Shown piece after piece: positions 31,735 to 43,615 of a stretch of DNA of 64,000 nucleotides (within the stretch, counting starts at the first letter, position 1; every line of letters begins with the position of its first letter). The translations under genes and the position numbers were made by a program. The stretch spans positions 1-64,000 of the forward strand of contig CACRSC010000003.1 in assembly GCA_902651635.1 (NCBI GenBank). The letters run 5' to 3'. The notes under the pieces are model-generated. The model saw only the letters and a program-made list of their open reading frames with translations. It was not told where the DNA came from and made no database searches. This stretch comes from Mastigamoeba balamuthi (lineage: Eukaryota; Evosea; Mastigamoebida; Mastigamoebidae).

Positions 31735-31927
31735 TTCGAGGCCGCGGGGGTCTCGTGTGCACAGGGCGGAAAAGCGGAATGAACGAAGAAGAGAGAGTAT
31801 CAGACCTGCGCTCTCGTCACCACCGTATCTCCCTGCGGAGATCTCTCCGTCCTTTTTCCCCGTGGTCTGTTTCGTGCGGTCCGCTGTGCCACAGCCGAAT
31901 TTCTCGACGCATCCGGCGTGTGTGTTG
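31735..31927. promoter_or_regulatory. Short divergent promoter region
   Basis: 193 bp lie between divergent start codons of the unknown protein (-) and the membrane-anchored protein (+). It includes a GA-rich block (gaacgaagaagagagag around 31779) and ccgtatctccctgcggagatctctccg at 31823-31849, a partly palindromic stretch. Confidence 0.4.
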
Positions 31928-32537
31928 ATGTTGGCGATCCCCGCTGCCCTCTTTCTGCTCGCCCTCGTGCTCGGCGCCGCCGCGCTGGCGCCCATCGCGT
32001 GGCGCGGCGCCTACGTCGACACCGCGGCGGCCCTCAGACACGCGAGGCCGCTGCCCCACCTCGACGCGCTCCCGGCCACCCACGCCGCCCTCCGCGCGGT
32101 ACCCACCCGCTCCCCCCGCTGCCCTGCATCCCGCCAGCCAGCGGGTCGTGCGGCGTCTGCGGACATTCCGGCAAAAGTTTCAATTCCGGCGGTCGGCTGA
32201 TATGCCTGATTTTCCCGATCTGATATCTTTTCCTGTCCTGGGTGGGCTGGGGGGCCCACAGCCGTCCAAGAGCGAGGAGCACTCGCTGGCGTCCCAGAAG
32301 GCCCCGTGCCCCGACACGTGGCAGGCAAACAGCAACAGCAACAACAACGCAGTCGCCACCCGCGACGACGTGGCCGGGGAGGAGAACGAGTCGGGGAGCG
32401 CGGGGACAGCGTCGGCGGATGACGCGGCCGACGACGACGCACCGCCGCCTAAACAGGGCGCCGGGGTCGAGGATCCCGGCAAGCCCGAGTCTGTACACAG
32501 CACGCCCGAGGGCGACGGCACGCCTGCTGCCTTCTGA
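31928..32537 (+). CDS. Small single-pass membrane or secreted acidic protein
   Basis: Exons 31928-32098 and 32262-32537 join to 148 residues. The N-terminus (MLAIPAALFLLALVLGAAAL) is a signal peptide or signal anchor. A short segment with Ala/His/Arg-rich sequence follows. The second exon is hydrophilic, rich in Asn, Asp, Glu and Pro (for example SNSNNNAV), and probably disordered. No family recognised. The intron is 163 nt with gatatgcctgattttcccgatctgatatc AT-rich elements inside. Confidence 0.5.
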
Positions 32538-32762
32538 CCCGAGGGCTGTGTCACCTGGGAGGGCCGCAGTGGGTAAAGGGGGAACGAACATGCACAGGAA
32601 GGCCTTCCTTTGTTTGGCTTGCGGGTGACTTCTTATTTCTCGTGACTCAACGCCGGCAATTTCCCCGTTCCCAGGCGCGAGGGAGGATGCTGATACCCAC
32701 GGGTAAATCCGAAATCCCAGCCGATCTGCAGGGTCGCAATCCGGAGGCCGTGGGGACCCTCC

Positions 32763-35700
32763 TCACTTGGGAGGCGGCGGCGGCGGTGGCCTGTGCGGCA
32801 CAGCGTGCGACTGGTGCGGGTTCTCCGCTGCCGCCGCTGCCGGCGCAGCGTGGGCCGCGGGCGTGGAGGGCGCGGGGGGCGCGGCTGCGTGCTGTGGGGC
32901 CGGGGCGGGCGAGACCGCGTGGGCCTCCTGCGGCCTCCCGGCGGACGTCTTCTTGAACATCGACCCGAACCCCGTCTTCCAGCCCGTGCGCTTCTTGTCG
33001 TCGGCAGCCCGCGCCTGCTCGGTCTCGGGCGCCCTGGTGTTCTGCTGCTCGAGGAACTCGCCCATGACCTTCTGCGTGCTCAGCAGCTGCGCCTCGCGGG
33101 CCTCGAGCGCCGACTTGGCGTCCTCGAGCTCGCGGCGCAGCGCCTCGACCTCGGCCTCCTTCCCCTGCCTGTACTCCTCCGCCGCCTTGCGCTCCCGCAC
33201 AAGCTCCTCCGCAGCGCTCGCCTGCAGCGCATGAAGCGGTCAGCAGCCGGGGAGCAGCGAAGTGCGGACCTTGAGCGACGCAAGTTCCTCCTGCAGCTGC
33301 TTGCGCTCAGCCTCGAGCCTGCCCAGGAGAAAGAGGGCGTGCACGTGTGAGGGGTGCACGCCCCACAGTGTAAGGGTGCGAGGGGGGTGAGCGGGGGGTC
33401 GCAGCGCACGCTGCAGCGTTCTTGTTCATGCCGTCCATGATCTCCTTGAGCTGCGTGATGGGGGCCTCGGGGTGCTTCTCCTGCATCACAGCGAAGACCT
33501 TGGCGTGGTCGTCGGCTGCGCGCTCCAGGTCGTGCCTCAGGCCCTCTGCCTGCGCCTCGGCCTCCTTGGCCTCGCGCGCGCGCTGCTCGAGGTCCGCCAC
33601 GAGCTGCTCCTGCTTCCTGCCCAGCTCTCCGAGCGCTGCGTCCTGCAGAGCGCATGGGCGGGGGTCACTTCATTGCCACACTGATTCCTGGAAACCTTGG
33701 CAGCGATGTCGCCCTCGAGCTGCGCGATGCGCGTGGTCATCTGGCCCCGCGCGCCGTCCTCGGTGGTGGTCGCGTGGATCGTGATGTGGGGCGGGGCGTC
33801 CTCTGCGGTCCTGCGCGTGACGTCCACCTCGCACAGCGCGACCTCGAGCTCGAGGCCCATGGAGCTCTGCTCCGACGCTACCGACGCTGCCGTAGCAGGG
33901 GCGGGGGCAGCGGCCTCCTCGACAGCAGCGGCGGCCTCTGTCTGCGAGGTCTTCCAGCGGAACAGGCGCACGAGGGCCGTGCGGATGTCGCGGGGCACGT
34001 TGCCCAGCATGTCGACGACGACGCCGCTGACGGTGAGGCTGGCCTTGCCCTTGTAGCCGCTGGGCTGCAGCCGCTCGACCGCGAGCTTGGCGCGCACGAC
34101 GTCGGTGGCGCCGCCGCCGCCGATCGCGGCCCGCGGGGCTACGGTCAGGACGCAGCGCTCGTCGCTCGAGCCGCTCGGCACGCGCGCTAGGGCCGCGACG
34201 CCCGTGGCGCACACGCAGGTGTCGAGCAGCGGCTTGGAGGCGTCCTCCCTCTTCGTGCTGTTGTAGTCGACCTCGATGTCGATAGAGCCGATGTCGGCCC
34301 GGGCCTGCTCCTGGTCCGCCTCGTCCACCCTGTCCTGCGCAAAGCCCCACGCGGCGGCCGTGACGTCCTTGAACGAGTGCGCCTGCGTCAGCGACGCCAG
34401 CAGGGCCTTGAGAGAGCGCTCGGGGCACGAGACCGCCGCCGAGATGCGGTCCGACTGCACGCGGACGTGCGCCAGCAGCGGCACGCAGATCCCGGAGACC
34501 CTAGCGCCGAGCTCCGCAAGGGCGTCCTTGGCCTCGGCGACGGTCTTGGGCACCGCCGTGTCGAGCTGCAGTGGCAGGCTCTTCACCTGCTCCAGCGCTG
34601 ACTCCGTCGGCTTGTGCAGGAACTGTGCCGCCGTCCACTGCTGTCAGGCGCGAACAACGCGGGCGAAGGGGGTGCGTACGGTGAAGACTTTGACGAACTT
34701 GGACCTCGACACGTCGACGCTGGCGGGCAGCACGACGACGGCCCCGCTGACGGTGGAGAGCTGCACGTGCTCCGAGGGCTGCTGCTGCTGCGGCTGCACG
34801 AGGTGCTGAGCGATGCCGAGGACAGAGCCGAACAGCTGCGAGGGCTTGGAGACGGTCACGTCGCACGCAGCGCCCGCCGCCTGCACGATGGGCTCCTCCA
34901 GCTTGGTCGACTCGTTGACCAGCCCCACCCAGAGCTGCCCGATGGCCCCGCGAAGTACGGTGGTCCCCTGCGGGCCGTGGCCGTTCATCGACGCGGCGGC
35001 CTGCTGCGCGCGGGAGAAGGCCTCGCCGGTGAGCTCGCTCGAGACCTGCGAGACGAACGGGAGCTCCTGCAGGCCCGTGGGCTCGACCAGCGCCTCGACG
35101 GGCCCGAGGCGAGCGACAATCTGGGGCAGGGGCTCCGGGATCTGGTTGGTCTTCCAGTCAGGCTTCAGCGCAGCCTCCAGGCCCGCAATCTGCAGACGGC
35201 ACTTGCACACGTCTGCCACCCACAGCATCGGGACCTGTGCCGCCGTGTCAGAGGAACCCACACGAAGGAGGCCGTCCAGTACATTGTGGACAGAGAAGGA
35301 CACGCTGGCACTGTCGCCGCTGCTGTTGCTGCTGCTGCTGCTGCCGTTGCCACCGCCGCCCAGGAGGAACGGGAGGGACTTGAGGGAGTCGAGGAAGAAC
35401 GTGAGGAGGCGCTGCAGCTGCGAGATCTCGATGGCGACGCGCATGGCGCGCACCGAGGCGAGCGCCTCGATCCGCGCGGGCTTGAACATCCTCGTCCAGC
35501 TGCTGCTGCCGCCGCCCGCCGCGTCCTCGTCCCCCGCCTCGAACCACAGGGTCGCGGACGTGTCGACGACGCTCTCACGCTTCTTCTGCCCGGCCGCTGC
35601 GGGCACGATGATCTCCGGCCCGCACGGCGCCTCCGTGGGGATGCCGCAGCTGACGTCGCCCACCGACGCGCTCAGCGACGCCTGGTAGTACTTCTGCGCC

Positions 35701-36174
35701 GAGGACGCGGCTGTGACGAGCTCGACGATGGCGGCCGCGCTGAGGTCGGTGACCTGCGCCGAGGCCACGCCGCCCCACGTGATGGTCGCGCGCTTGAGCG
35801 ACGCGGCGACCTGCACGAGGGGCTCCACGTCGGGCTCGTAGGGCACCGCAGGCGAGCTGTGGTTGAACTCGGCGAGCTCCTTCGAGACCTCCTCCTCGAG
35901 CTCCTTCTCCGCGCCCGCCAGCGCCTCCGGGGGCACCCCGTCCGCGTCCTCTGCCGGCGTCGGCGTCGCCGCTGGCGCCACGGGCGCCTTCTTCTCCTGC
36001 TTCTTCCCCTCTGGCACGTAGGCGAACAGAGGCCCCAGCGCACGTGCGAGCTGCGCGTCCCTCGCAGTGTCAGCCTGCGCGACGCCAACGTGGGGCGGGG
36101 GAGAGAGAAGGGAGAGAGGAGAGAGCGTGGAGAGAAGAGAGGCGAGTGTGTATGTGGATAGTAGAGAGGAGACA

Positions 36175-36207
<33 letters not shown>

Positions 36208-36228
36208 NNNNNNNNNNNNNNNNNNNNN

Positions 36229-36263
<35 letters not shown>

Positions 36264-37263
36264 GGCGTGCCATGATGGAGGCGACCCAGGACTCCTTGTG
36301 CCACGCGGCGCTGACAGAGTCGAGGTCGACAGAGCCCCGCACGGAGATCAGGCTGCCGGTGGCCGAGTCGCGGCGCACGACAAAGCGCCCGACGAGGCTG
36401 TCGGTCTGCACGACCTCGTGCCCCGTGATCGTCACCGAGACGCTCCCGAGCCTCAGCACCTTGTGCACGACGCTCTGCCCCGCCGGCGCCCTCGCCGACG
36501 CCCGCGCCGCCTGCAGGTCCTTGGCCTCCTCCCACGCGGCGTCTGTGCTGTGCAGCGAGATGCTCGGCAGCGCCGCCACCAGCTCGTGCTGCCCGTCTGT
36601 GCGCGGGCTGCCGTTCAGGGGCTGAGGGGGGGCTGTCTGTGCCTTTGGTCTGGAGCTGGACGCGGATGTTGTTGATGTCGATGCGGGCGTCCTCGAGCAG
36701 CGACTCGACGAAGCCGCGCTTGGAGCCGGTCGAGCCCGAGACCTTGAGGCGCAGCAGCGAGTCGAGCAGCGGGTCGGCGTCGGGCTCGTCGCGCGGGCGC
36801 TCGGCCTCGCGGACGACGACGCTGACGTCGTCGAGCTGCACGCGGATGGGCTCGCGCTTGAGGCTGCGCCACGGCACGCGCACGTGCAGCGCCGCGCACG
36901 ACGCCTCCGCCACCTCAAACGCCAGCGGCAGCCGCATCGCGTACATCAGCGCCCGCTCATTGAGCTCTGCCGCCGGGTGGCGTTATCTCCCAAGAGATCC
37001 GCAGCAGAGGGGGAGTAGGGGAGTGGGGGGAGTGGGGGAGTGGGCGCACCGATATTGCGCAGCAGGAGCTCCCCCTTGAACAGATTGAGGTCCGTCTGTG
37101 GGCGCAGAGCAAAAAAAGAAACAAACAAGCAGAGCACGACGGTGAGGCCAACGAAGGGGCGGTGCTGGGCGGGGGGAGGGCATGCGGGGGGGACCTGCTT
37201 CGAGACGTTCTTGACGAACGCCTTGAGGTAGCTGTACACGGTTTTGGCGACCACGACCGACAT
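32763..37263 (-). CDS. BLTP3-like bridge-like lipid transfer protein (UHRF1BP1/SHIP164 type)
   Basis: Multi-exon minus-strand gene. Exon 1 (37263-37195) gives MSVVVAKTVYSYLKAFVKNV. Exon 2 (37095-37050) gives TDLNLFKGELLLRNI. Exon 3 from 36966 gives ELNERALMYAMRLPLAFEV, then ALHVRVPWRSLKREPIRVQL. This is the Chorein_N start of VPS13/BLTP proteins and follows UHRF1BP1 best (L-L-LKG--L-NLEL; I-I-W--LK--PI--). The middle is a long series of beta-rich repeats (lipid groove) through 36.6-33.7 kb. The C-terminus is coiled coil (LVADLEQRAREAKEAEAQAE, then RERKAAEEYRQGKEAE) and ends in an Ala/Pro/His-rich tail, PPPPPPPK. Such proteins shuttle bulk lipids at membrane contacts. Several internal exon joins (36.6, 36.1, 34.6, 33.6 and 33.2 kb) are approximate. 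One intron holds a (CT)n tract and gap. Confidence 0.75.
36172..36264 (-). repeat. (GA)n / (CT)n microsatellite around an assembly gap
   Basis: GA repeats flank the run of N; on the coding strand this is a (CT)n tract in an intron of the BLTP3-like gene. Confidence 0.9.
36208..36228. other. Assembly gap (21 N)
   Basis: Undetermined bases inside the second GA microsatellite; true length unknown. Confidence 0.99.
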
Positions 37264-40200
37264 CGCTGCAATCCCCAAAGTAATTTGAAATCAAATCGAT
37301 AAGATCTCTGAGATTTCTAAACGTGAAATTCGCTTAGTCAATGGAAGGGGGGGAGTTGAGAACAAAGCCAGGTGACTTTTTATGGCAATACCTGACTGAT
37401 AGTATCGTGACTGAGGACAAAGCATATCGGTGTGCACTTTTCTCCCGGAGGTTCACGTTCCAATTCTGCAACATACAAAGTGCTCTTCCCCTCTATTCAA
37501 TGTAGCTGGCAATGCCCCAAGGTGGGTTCCGTTCCACATACTGCTCTGTCATGCCATTTAATTGTTCTGAAGTGAATGCAAGTATGACTTCTGCTTGAAA
37601 GGCAAGCTCAGATGGTTGATAGATGCATGGGAGCAATCTCTAAGAATGCTCTTTATCTGATGCACCTATGTATCTTGTTTTAAAAAGCTACAGAGAGCTA
37701 CATTGTACAGCCCTGGCTACAAGTCAGTTCATATGCCTCTGATGTTGAGATATGGTCCAAAAAGGTATTCAAATAATGTGGGATAAATAATAAGATATTT
37801 TAGAATAGTACGGGAAACGAAGCTATTTCAATTTCAATAAGATATTTTAGATAAGAGAAACCAAAACGATCTTATGGAATAGATTGGAATATGATTTTTG
37901 AATACTGACAGTTTTTTATGAGATTAAGATAAGCTAAACAGTAGGCAAGCATCTGGTCAAGGTCCATGTGTGGGACTGCATTTTTCTGAGGGATTCAGTC
38001 ACCTTTACATGTTCATCAGTAACCTTAAGTCCAAGAGAATATGTAAGATCTATAAAAGGGCCCTGCTGCCTAGTGCTAAGAAGTGGTTTGGTTCCCATAT
38101 AAAAGACTAATCAGGTTACTCATATGACCTGATCAGCATGCTTTCAGGACCTTAACCTAATAGAAAAAGTGTGATCCCATTTGGCATTGTGCCATCCCCA
38201 GACCATCAAGGGACTTAAGGTCATTCTGCAGCAGGAATGAAAGCAGCTTCCATAATCTTTTTACTAAAATTTGGTCACAAGTATGAATTCAAGTCTGAAA
38301 AGGATCCAGGAGGCTGATAGGGACTACATCATTATCTAATGATCAGAACTTACCCTTACCTGTTCTACCTTCTTACATGGAACAATGAACCTCTGATTGG
38401 CTGCCCTGCAAACATATGAACTTATGGGCAGGACTTACAAAACCACATAACCCCTCATATCAGACTTCAAAGAAATGATATATTCGAATCCAGGCTGGGT
38501 CTGGTTTTTCTCTTTTTTTCTCTTCAGATGGTACTCTATTTACATGAAAAACTATCTCTGCTACTCTCACCAATTAATTTCGTGTTAAAATGTGTATAAC
38601 TACATGACAATGACTGATCTCTGAATTATCTGTGAATGATCACTGGTGGCCTCACCTACTTTCTCAGCTAGCAGCTTCAGCTGGGTCCCAGCTCATTTCA
38701 TCTTATAAACAACAAGTCTCAGGATAGGACAGTGACAGAAGCAGATGGCTCTACTGCAGGGAATCAGCATGCAAGTGCTGACTACAGTACTTGCTGGAGG
38801 ACAAATACTCTACTATTAATCCACAACACACATACACTCATTCCTTCCCTGAGCTAAACTAAAAGTACTACATCAACATGTTCATCCTTCCTTTCATTAA
38901 CAGATCAATACACAAACCTCTATAATTCAAGAAAAGTTGTACAGTGCTACAATAGCAGTCATTAGGTATCCTATCTGGGACCTCTGTGGTTTGATCTGCC
39001 TCTAATGTGAGATAACCGGAATTCACGAGTTCACATTTTAACAAACTAGTTGCCTATGCAGGATAATCACAGAAGGAAATTTCTGTTTATGACTCAGTCA
39101 TCCTGAGAAGAAAAAAACCACAGATCCAGGCAGCAGACAGAAGACCCATTGATGAAGGTTGTTTCAGTATAAAATCCTCTTTTTCAATCATTATGTGAAA
39201 GAACATTCTTTATTCTTATAAGTGAGAGATTCACCGATGCCCAGTAATCACCTTATGAGTTAGCTGATGTTCATCATTCAAGTGTGAGAACTGATACCCT
39301 TATTCACGTTTGGAGCTGTTTCTTTTCACTTTGTAATAATCAAGAAATAATCACATTAGTTATACAACTAATTCTGCTCTTATAACAGGCTGCAAGCATA
39401 CATTCAGTCATTCCAATACATGTCAGGTATTGCTTCTAACTCTGCTCATCACAGGATCATAATTCACTTATCGTTTATAGACAACTAAGAAATCTGCTCA
39501 ATAGAAATTTCTTAAAAATCATTGCTAATGAATTATTTAAAGACTCTTTATATGATATAAAGAGAGAGTAGAGTTCTAATATGATTAAAAGATGAATTCA
39601 AATGGATTATGAATGCAATGCTACATCTCAGGTAATCTCAGTTAAACATGCAAATGTTCTCAAGACTACAGTTCTGTTTCTGATTATCCGTTCTGTTTCT
39701 AAATTCGGCAAATTATTATTGTAATTGCGACCTTGGCGCAGCTGGTAGCGCGTTAGACTGAAGATCTAAAGGTCGCTGGTTCAATCCCGGCAGGTCGCAT
39801 TTTTCCTTCACTAAATTGATTCTTGCTATCTATGTATCCCATAAAAATGCAACCTCACAGAAAAGGTCATTGAATGGAAGTCTGGAAAATAGCCCTATCA
39901 TAGCTGACTGTAAACTCAATGAATTTGATTGCCCATACACAATCTGATAAATACAATTTCTTTTTTTGTTGCCACAGTACTCATACCAGAGGAAATGAGA
40001 TACAACTGCTGTGATACCATTTCATGATTCTCAATTGGACAAATCACTAAGCCGTGTTAGACCAGTCCATGGACAGCAGCTCTGGCCGATATGCAAGAGG
40101 TTGATAACCATTCAGACTGGATTGCTATGACTGTGGGTACAGTTGTCATGGCCCGTGCCACTTCCCCACTGTCATTTCACTGGCAGACTGATTCACCTCG
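37264..40200. other. AT-rich island without ORFs
   Basis: About 2.9 kb of visibly AT-rich sequence, in sharp contrast to both sides. No reading frame of 60 codons occurs from about 37.3 to 40.2 kb on either strand, and no LINE, SINE or LTR hallmark is seen. A tRNA-Phe gene sits at its right part. The left edge lies just upstream of the BLTP3-like start codon, so its promoter may be inside (gataagatctctgagatttc at 37299). The right edge is gradual between 40.1 and 40.3 kb. Confidence 0.8.
39727..39799 (+). tRNA. tRNA-Phe (anticodon GAA)
   Basis: A 73-nt tRNA without intron. The acceptor stem pairs GCGACCT with AGGTCGC, with A as discriminator. The D-arm reads GGCGCAGCTGGTAGCGC. The anticodon loop CTGAAGA holds GAA at 39760-39762. 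The T-arm reads GCTGGTTCAATCCCGGC. A T-run (tttttcc) follows as Pol III terminator. Confidence 0.95.
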
Positions 40201-40539
40201 CACGCACACGTCAAACAAAACGGTTCGTTTCCATTCCTCGTTTACACAGCTCCCCACATAGTATTTGCACACCGAGTTTCTGAGGGACTTAGATCCACCA
40301 CAGTCCACACATGATCAGTAAGAACCATAACATACGGGTGGGGTCGAGATGGCACGGCTCTGTGGGTGGTGAAATGCGAGCGCTCCGCACAGCCGCCAAG
40401 GAGCTCGAGGCTCTCCTTCTGGCCCGCTCTCGACGATACGTCGAGAGCGTGGGTGATTTGGCTGAGTGGGTAGGAGGGCCGAAACGTTTTCGCCAGCTGT
40501 ATGTGCCGCGAATATTCATAAGAATTTACGTGAAGTTGG

Positions 40540-43500
40540 CGAGGCGAGCCGAGACTGGCGGAAGGTATCACCTCTACGAAGCTCGTGGGACCTCAGTTAC
40601 CCGCGCGTCAACGCGGCGGCGCGGTGCTGAACTGCACCATCGACGACAGCGCAGACCGTGAGGGGCAAAGGCCTTGTGCCGCGCCTGCGGAGCACTGCCG
40701 GCGGACCCACCGTTCTCCGAGAGCCGCTCTGCTCTGCATCCACTCCAATCGGCCTTTTCACAATTTCTGGCATTATTTTCAGTTCTATGCACCTCCATGA
40801 ACTGGTTCTTATTCCCGTCCGTTCGCCGAGACCAGCGCAGCAGCCTCCACGCCACGGGGGGGACACATATGAAGGCATCTGCAAACGCCTATGTGCCACG
40901 TACGACTGATAATTCGGCATGACATGCTCTGATCTCTGTCGAGCAAACAAGAACGACACTGCCGAGGAGGTGGCCGCATGGGTGGTATGGGTGGCGGGGT
41001 GGGTCTGCTGCTGCGTTTTTCAGGCCACGGAGCGGCGAAGTAGAGGTAGGCGCTTTACTGTAGAAGACTTTCAATTAACTGACAAGGGCTACGAGGCGAA
41101 CATATGCTACTGCCGATACACAATGCAACCCTCCCAAATTGGCACCTTCGACACTGGCCTACGGATCCCTTTTTTTAGAGCACTGCTGTTCGCCTCACAT
41201 AATTGTAATAACCTATTCGCCAACACGTGCCCGATGCCCCTCTTCAGCGGCGCCCCGGTGAAGTCCACATCGTTCCTGACGGACATCACGGTCAGCGTGG
41301 CCTCTGGCGACCACAGATCCAAGACATTTGGCGTGCGCCCTCGCAGGTTCCGCGGTGTGCCGTTCGTCTGCGTGCTTCTCCCCCTTGTCATCGCCGCCAT
41401 CCTCGTACCCGTCGTCTCGGCCGTCGTCATGACGACCTTGTATGGCAACGCGGCGCTCAAGGTACGGGCGACGTCGGAGGTCTCGACGCTGCTGTCGGGG
41501 TTGCAGGGAATCGTCGAGAGGAGCGTCTCGGACGTGGAAAGCGTGCTTCTGATAATCGAGAACGGTCTCGTCTCAGGACAGTACCAGCAGTCAGACATCA
41601 ACTCCACCGAGCAGGGCTTTCTCAACGTTATGCGAGGCTCCGATGCCACAGTCATCGCCATGATGTACCCCGACGCCTCGGTTGCCGGCGTGTTCCGCAC
41701 GGGCTTGAGGTCGTACAGTGCCTTCAAGCAGAACGCGAACAAGAGTTCAACGTGCCAGATTCCGATCAAGGACTTCAACACGATGGAGCTCGCGGGAGGC
41801 GTCGACTTCTGTGTCGACCAGGACTTCAACCAGATGACCGAGGCCGCGTGGGGCGTGCCCGACATCTTCCGTTTGGCCACAAACCACTCGTGGCTCCCCA
41901 TCGTCAGCATGCACACCACCGCCGGGCCCATCCCCTTCATGATCTTCATCACCGACGTCTTCCACTCCAACGGGACCGTGATGGGCTGCCTGGCCTCCGG
42001 GTGGGCCGTGGCGATGCTGGAGACGGTCGTGAAGGGCGACGCGCTCACCAACGGCCTGGCGTTCCTCGTGGACGCGGAGACGTCGACGTTCCTGGCGAGC
42101 ACAGACTCGCAGATCGAGGTCTCGTCGCAGCGGCAGCCGACGAAGACGGTCGAGGAGGTGCACAACAGGCGGGTGGAGTCGGCAGCGGAGGCGGTGGTGG
42201 CGACGCACGGGAGCTGGAGGGAGGTGCCGAGCGTGATCACGTCGACGCACTGGACGGCGAGGGAGATCGTGAGCACGGCGCGGGTGCGGAGGAACGGGAT
42301 CAACTGGGTGCTGGTGGCGATTGTGGACCCGGAGCTGCAGACGGTGCAGTGGGCGGTGATCGGGACGATACTGGGGATCACGGCGGCGGCGGTGGCGGGG
42401 TCGGTGGTGTTCGGGCTGTGGGTGACGAGCCCGATCAACAAGATCGCGAGGGAGATGGCGAACATCTCGCTGCTGCGGTTCGGGGAGAGGGACCAGAGGA
42501 AGCAGCTGTCGCTGTCGAGCATCCACGAGATCCGGAGGATCCAGAAGAGCCACGCGCGGCTGTCGTCGGGGACGGAGGCGCTGACCAAGTTCGTGCCGGC
42601 GCCGATCGTGATGGAGCTGATGCGGAGCAGCACGGGGGACGTGGACCTGGGGATGCACCCCAAGCACCTGGCGATCCTGTTCACGGACCTGCGCGGGTTC
42701 ACGACGCTGAGCGAGAGGCTGACGCTGGAGCAGACGCAGGGGATGCTGACCGAGTGGTTCCAGGAGTTCGGCCTGGTGATCTCGCAGCACCAGGGGACCA
42801 TCGACAAGTTCATCGGCGACTCGATCATGGTGCTGTTCAACGACCCCGTCGTGGTGCCCAACCCCGAGTTCCAGGCGTGCATGACGGCGCTGCGGTTCCC
42901 CAAGGCGATGGAGGCCGTCCGCCAGAAGACCGGGCTGCCGCTCGACTACCGCGTGGGCGTGCACTGCGGGACGGCGCTGGTGGGCAACCTGGGCTACAGG
43001 GACCGCGTCAACTACACCGTCTGCGGCAACACCGTCAACGTGGCCAGCCGCATGGAGCAGCTCGGCAAGGAGTACGGCCTCTGCCCCCTCGTCAGCGGCA
43101 CGCTCAGGGACGCCGTCAAGGACGACTTCCTCTTCGCCCTCCTCGACGTCGTCCGCCTCCGCGGCCACGTCGAGCACCTCACCAGGGTCTACCACCTCCT
43201 GGCCCCGGCCGCCGCCGCCACCCGCGAGCAGCAGAGCGTGGCCCTCCGCTTCGACGAGATCCACAGGCACGTCAGCGAGGGCGACACCGAGGTCGCCCTC
43301 GAGGAGATCGCCAGGGCCTCCCAGGCCCCCGAGTGCGCCGACTACGCCAAGGCTCTCCAGACCCTCCGCGCCCACATCTCCGTGGGCGACCTCCGCCCCG
43401 AGAGCTATGCCGCTTCGTCCTAGATGACCCCCCTTCCCCCCGCCCCCTCCCCCCGCCCGAACGCGCTAACCGTGGTTTATATTGTACGATACGCCGGGTT

Positions 43501-43611
43501 CCACAGTGTCAGACCCTCGGTGTGCCGTCAGGCCTGCATCAGCACCCCAGTGCCCCCAAGGAGTTCCGCACCTCCTCGTGCAGCCTCCCGTGGGGCCTGA
43601 CCACAACCGTT
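40540..43611 (+). repeat. Large inverted duplication, left arm
   Basis: Matches the reverse complement of 44476-47345. From about 42060 to 43611 I see no difference from the partner in the stretches compared. From 41220 to 42060 it diverges moderately, and from 40540 to about 41000 strongly (for example tactggttcttattcccgtcc versus ctggttcttattcctgtcc). The inner edge at 43611 is sharp. Confidence 0.9.
41234..43423 (+). CDS. Membrane adenylate cyclase, CACHE-HAMP-class IIIb (copy A)
   Basis: 729 residues from the ATG that the two copies share (in-frame upstream ATGs exist, for example 41123). TM1 lies at about 43-67 (VCVLLPLVIAAILVPVVSAVV). Residues ~68-365 are an extracellular dCACHE-like sensor with N-glycosylation sites. 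TM2 lies at about 373-397, followed by a HAMP-like linker (VTSPINKIAREMANISLLRFG). The cyclase domain (~475-660) has metal-binding Asp at ~485 (ILFTDLRGF) and ~529 (DKFIGDSIMVLF), the purine Lys at ~525 and the NTVNVASR transition-state motif. The second purine residue is Thr (~595, YTVCGNT) instead of Asp, the class IIIb pattern seen in CyaC and soluble AC, which are bicarbonate-responsive. It makes cAMP from ATP at the plasma membrane in response to an external ligand (inferred). A single exon covers the body. Confidence 0.88.
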   Translation: MPLFSGAPVKSTSFLTDITVSVASGDHRSKTFGVRPRRFRGVPFVCVLLPLVIAAILVPVVSAVVMTTLYGNAALKVRATSEVSTLLSGLQGIVERSVSDVESVLLIIENGLVSGQYQQSDINSTEQGFLNVMRGSDATVIAMMYPDASVAGVFRTGLRSYSAFKQNANKSSTCQIPIKDFNTMELAGGVDFCVDQDFNQMTEAAWGVPDIFRLATNHSWLPIVSMHTTAGPIPFMIFITDVFHSNGTVMGCLASGWAVAMLETVVKGDALTNGLAFLVDAETSTFLASTDSQIEVSSQRQPTKTVEEVHNRRVESAAEAVVATHGSWREVPSVITSTHWTAREIVSTARVRRNGINWVLVAIVDPELQTVQWAVIGTILGITAAAVAGSVVFGLWVTSPINKIAREMANISLLRFGERDQRKQLSLSSIHEIRRIQKSHARLSSGTEALTKFVPAPIVMELMRSSTGDVDLGMHPKHLAILFTDLRGFTTLSERLTLEQTQGMLTEWFQEFGLVISQHQGTIDKFIGDSIMVLFNDPVVVPNPEFQACMTALRFPKAMEAVRQKTGLPLDYRVGVHCGTALVGNLGYRDRVNYTVCGNTVNVASRMEQLGKEYGLCPLVSGTLRDAVKDDFLFALLDVVRLRGHVEHLTRVYHLLAPAAAATREQQSVALRFDEIHRHVSEGDTEVALEEIARASQAPECADYAKALQTLRAHISVGDLRPESYAASS

Positions 43612-43615
43612 GTCT

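Noticed and set aside
37264-40200. AT-rich island as a retroelement or viral insertion
   Set aside because: No reverse transcriptase, capsid, LTR, poly(A) tail or target-site duplication could be seen.
40311-40959. Overlapping short frames on both strands upstream of cyclase A
   Set aside because: They fall in the diverged outer part of the inverted repeat and are not conserved as protein between the two arms.
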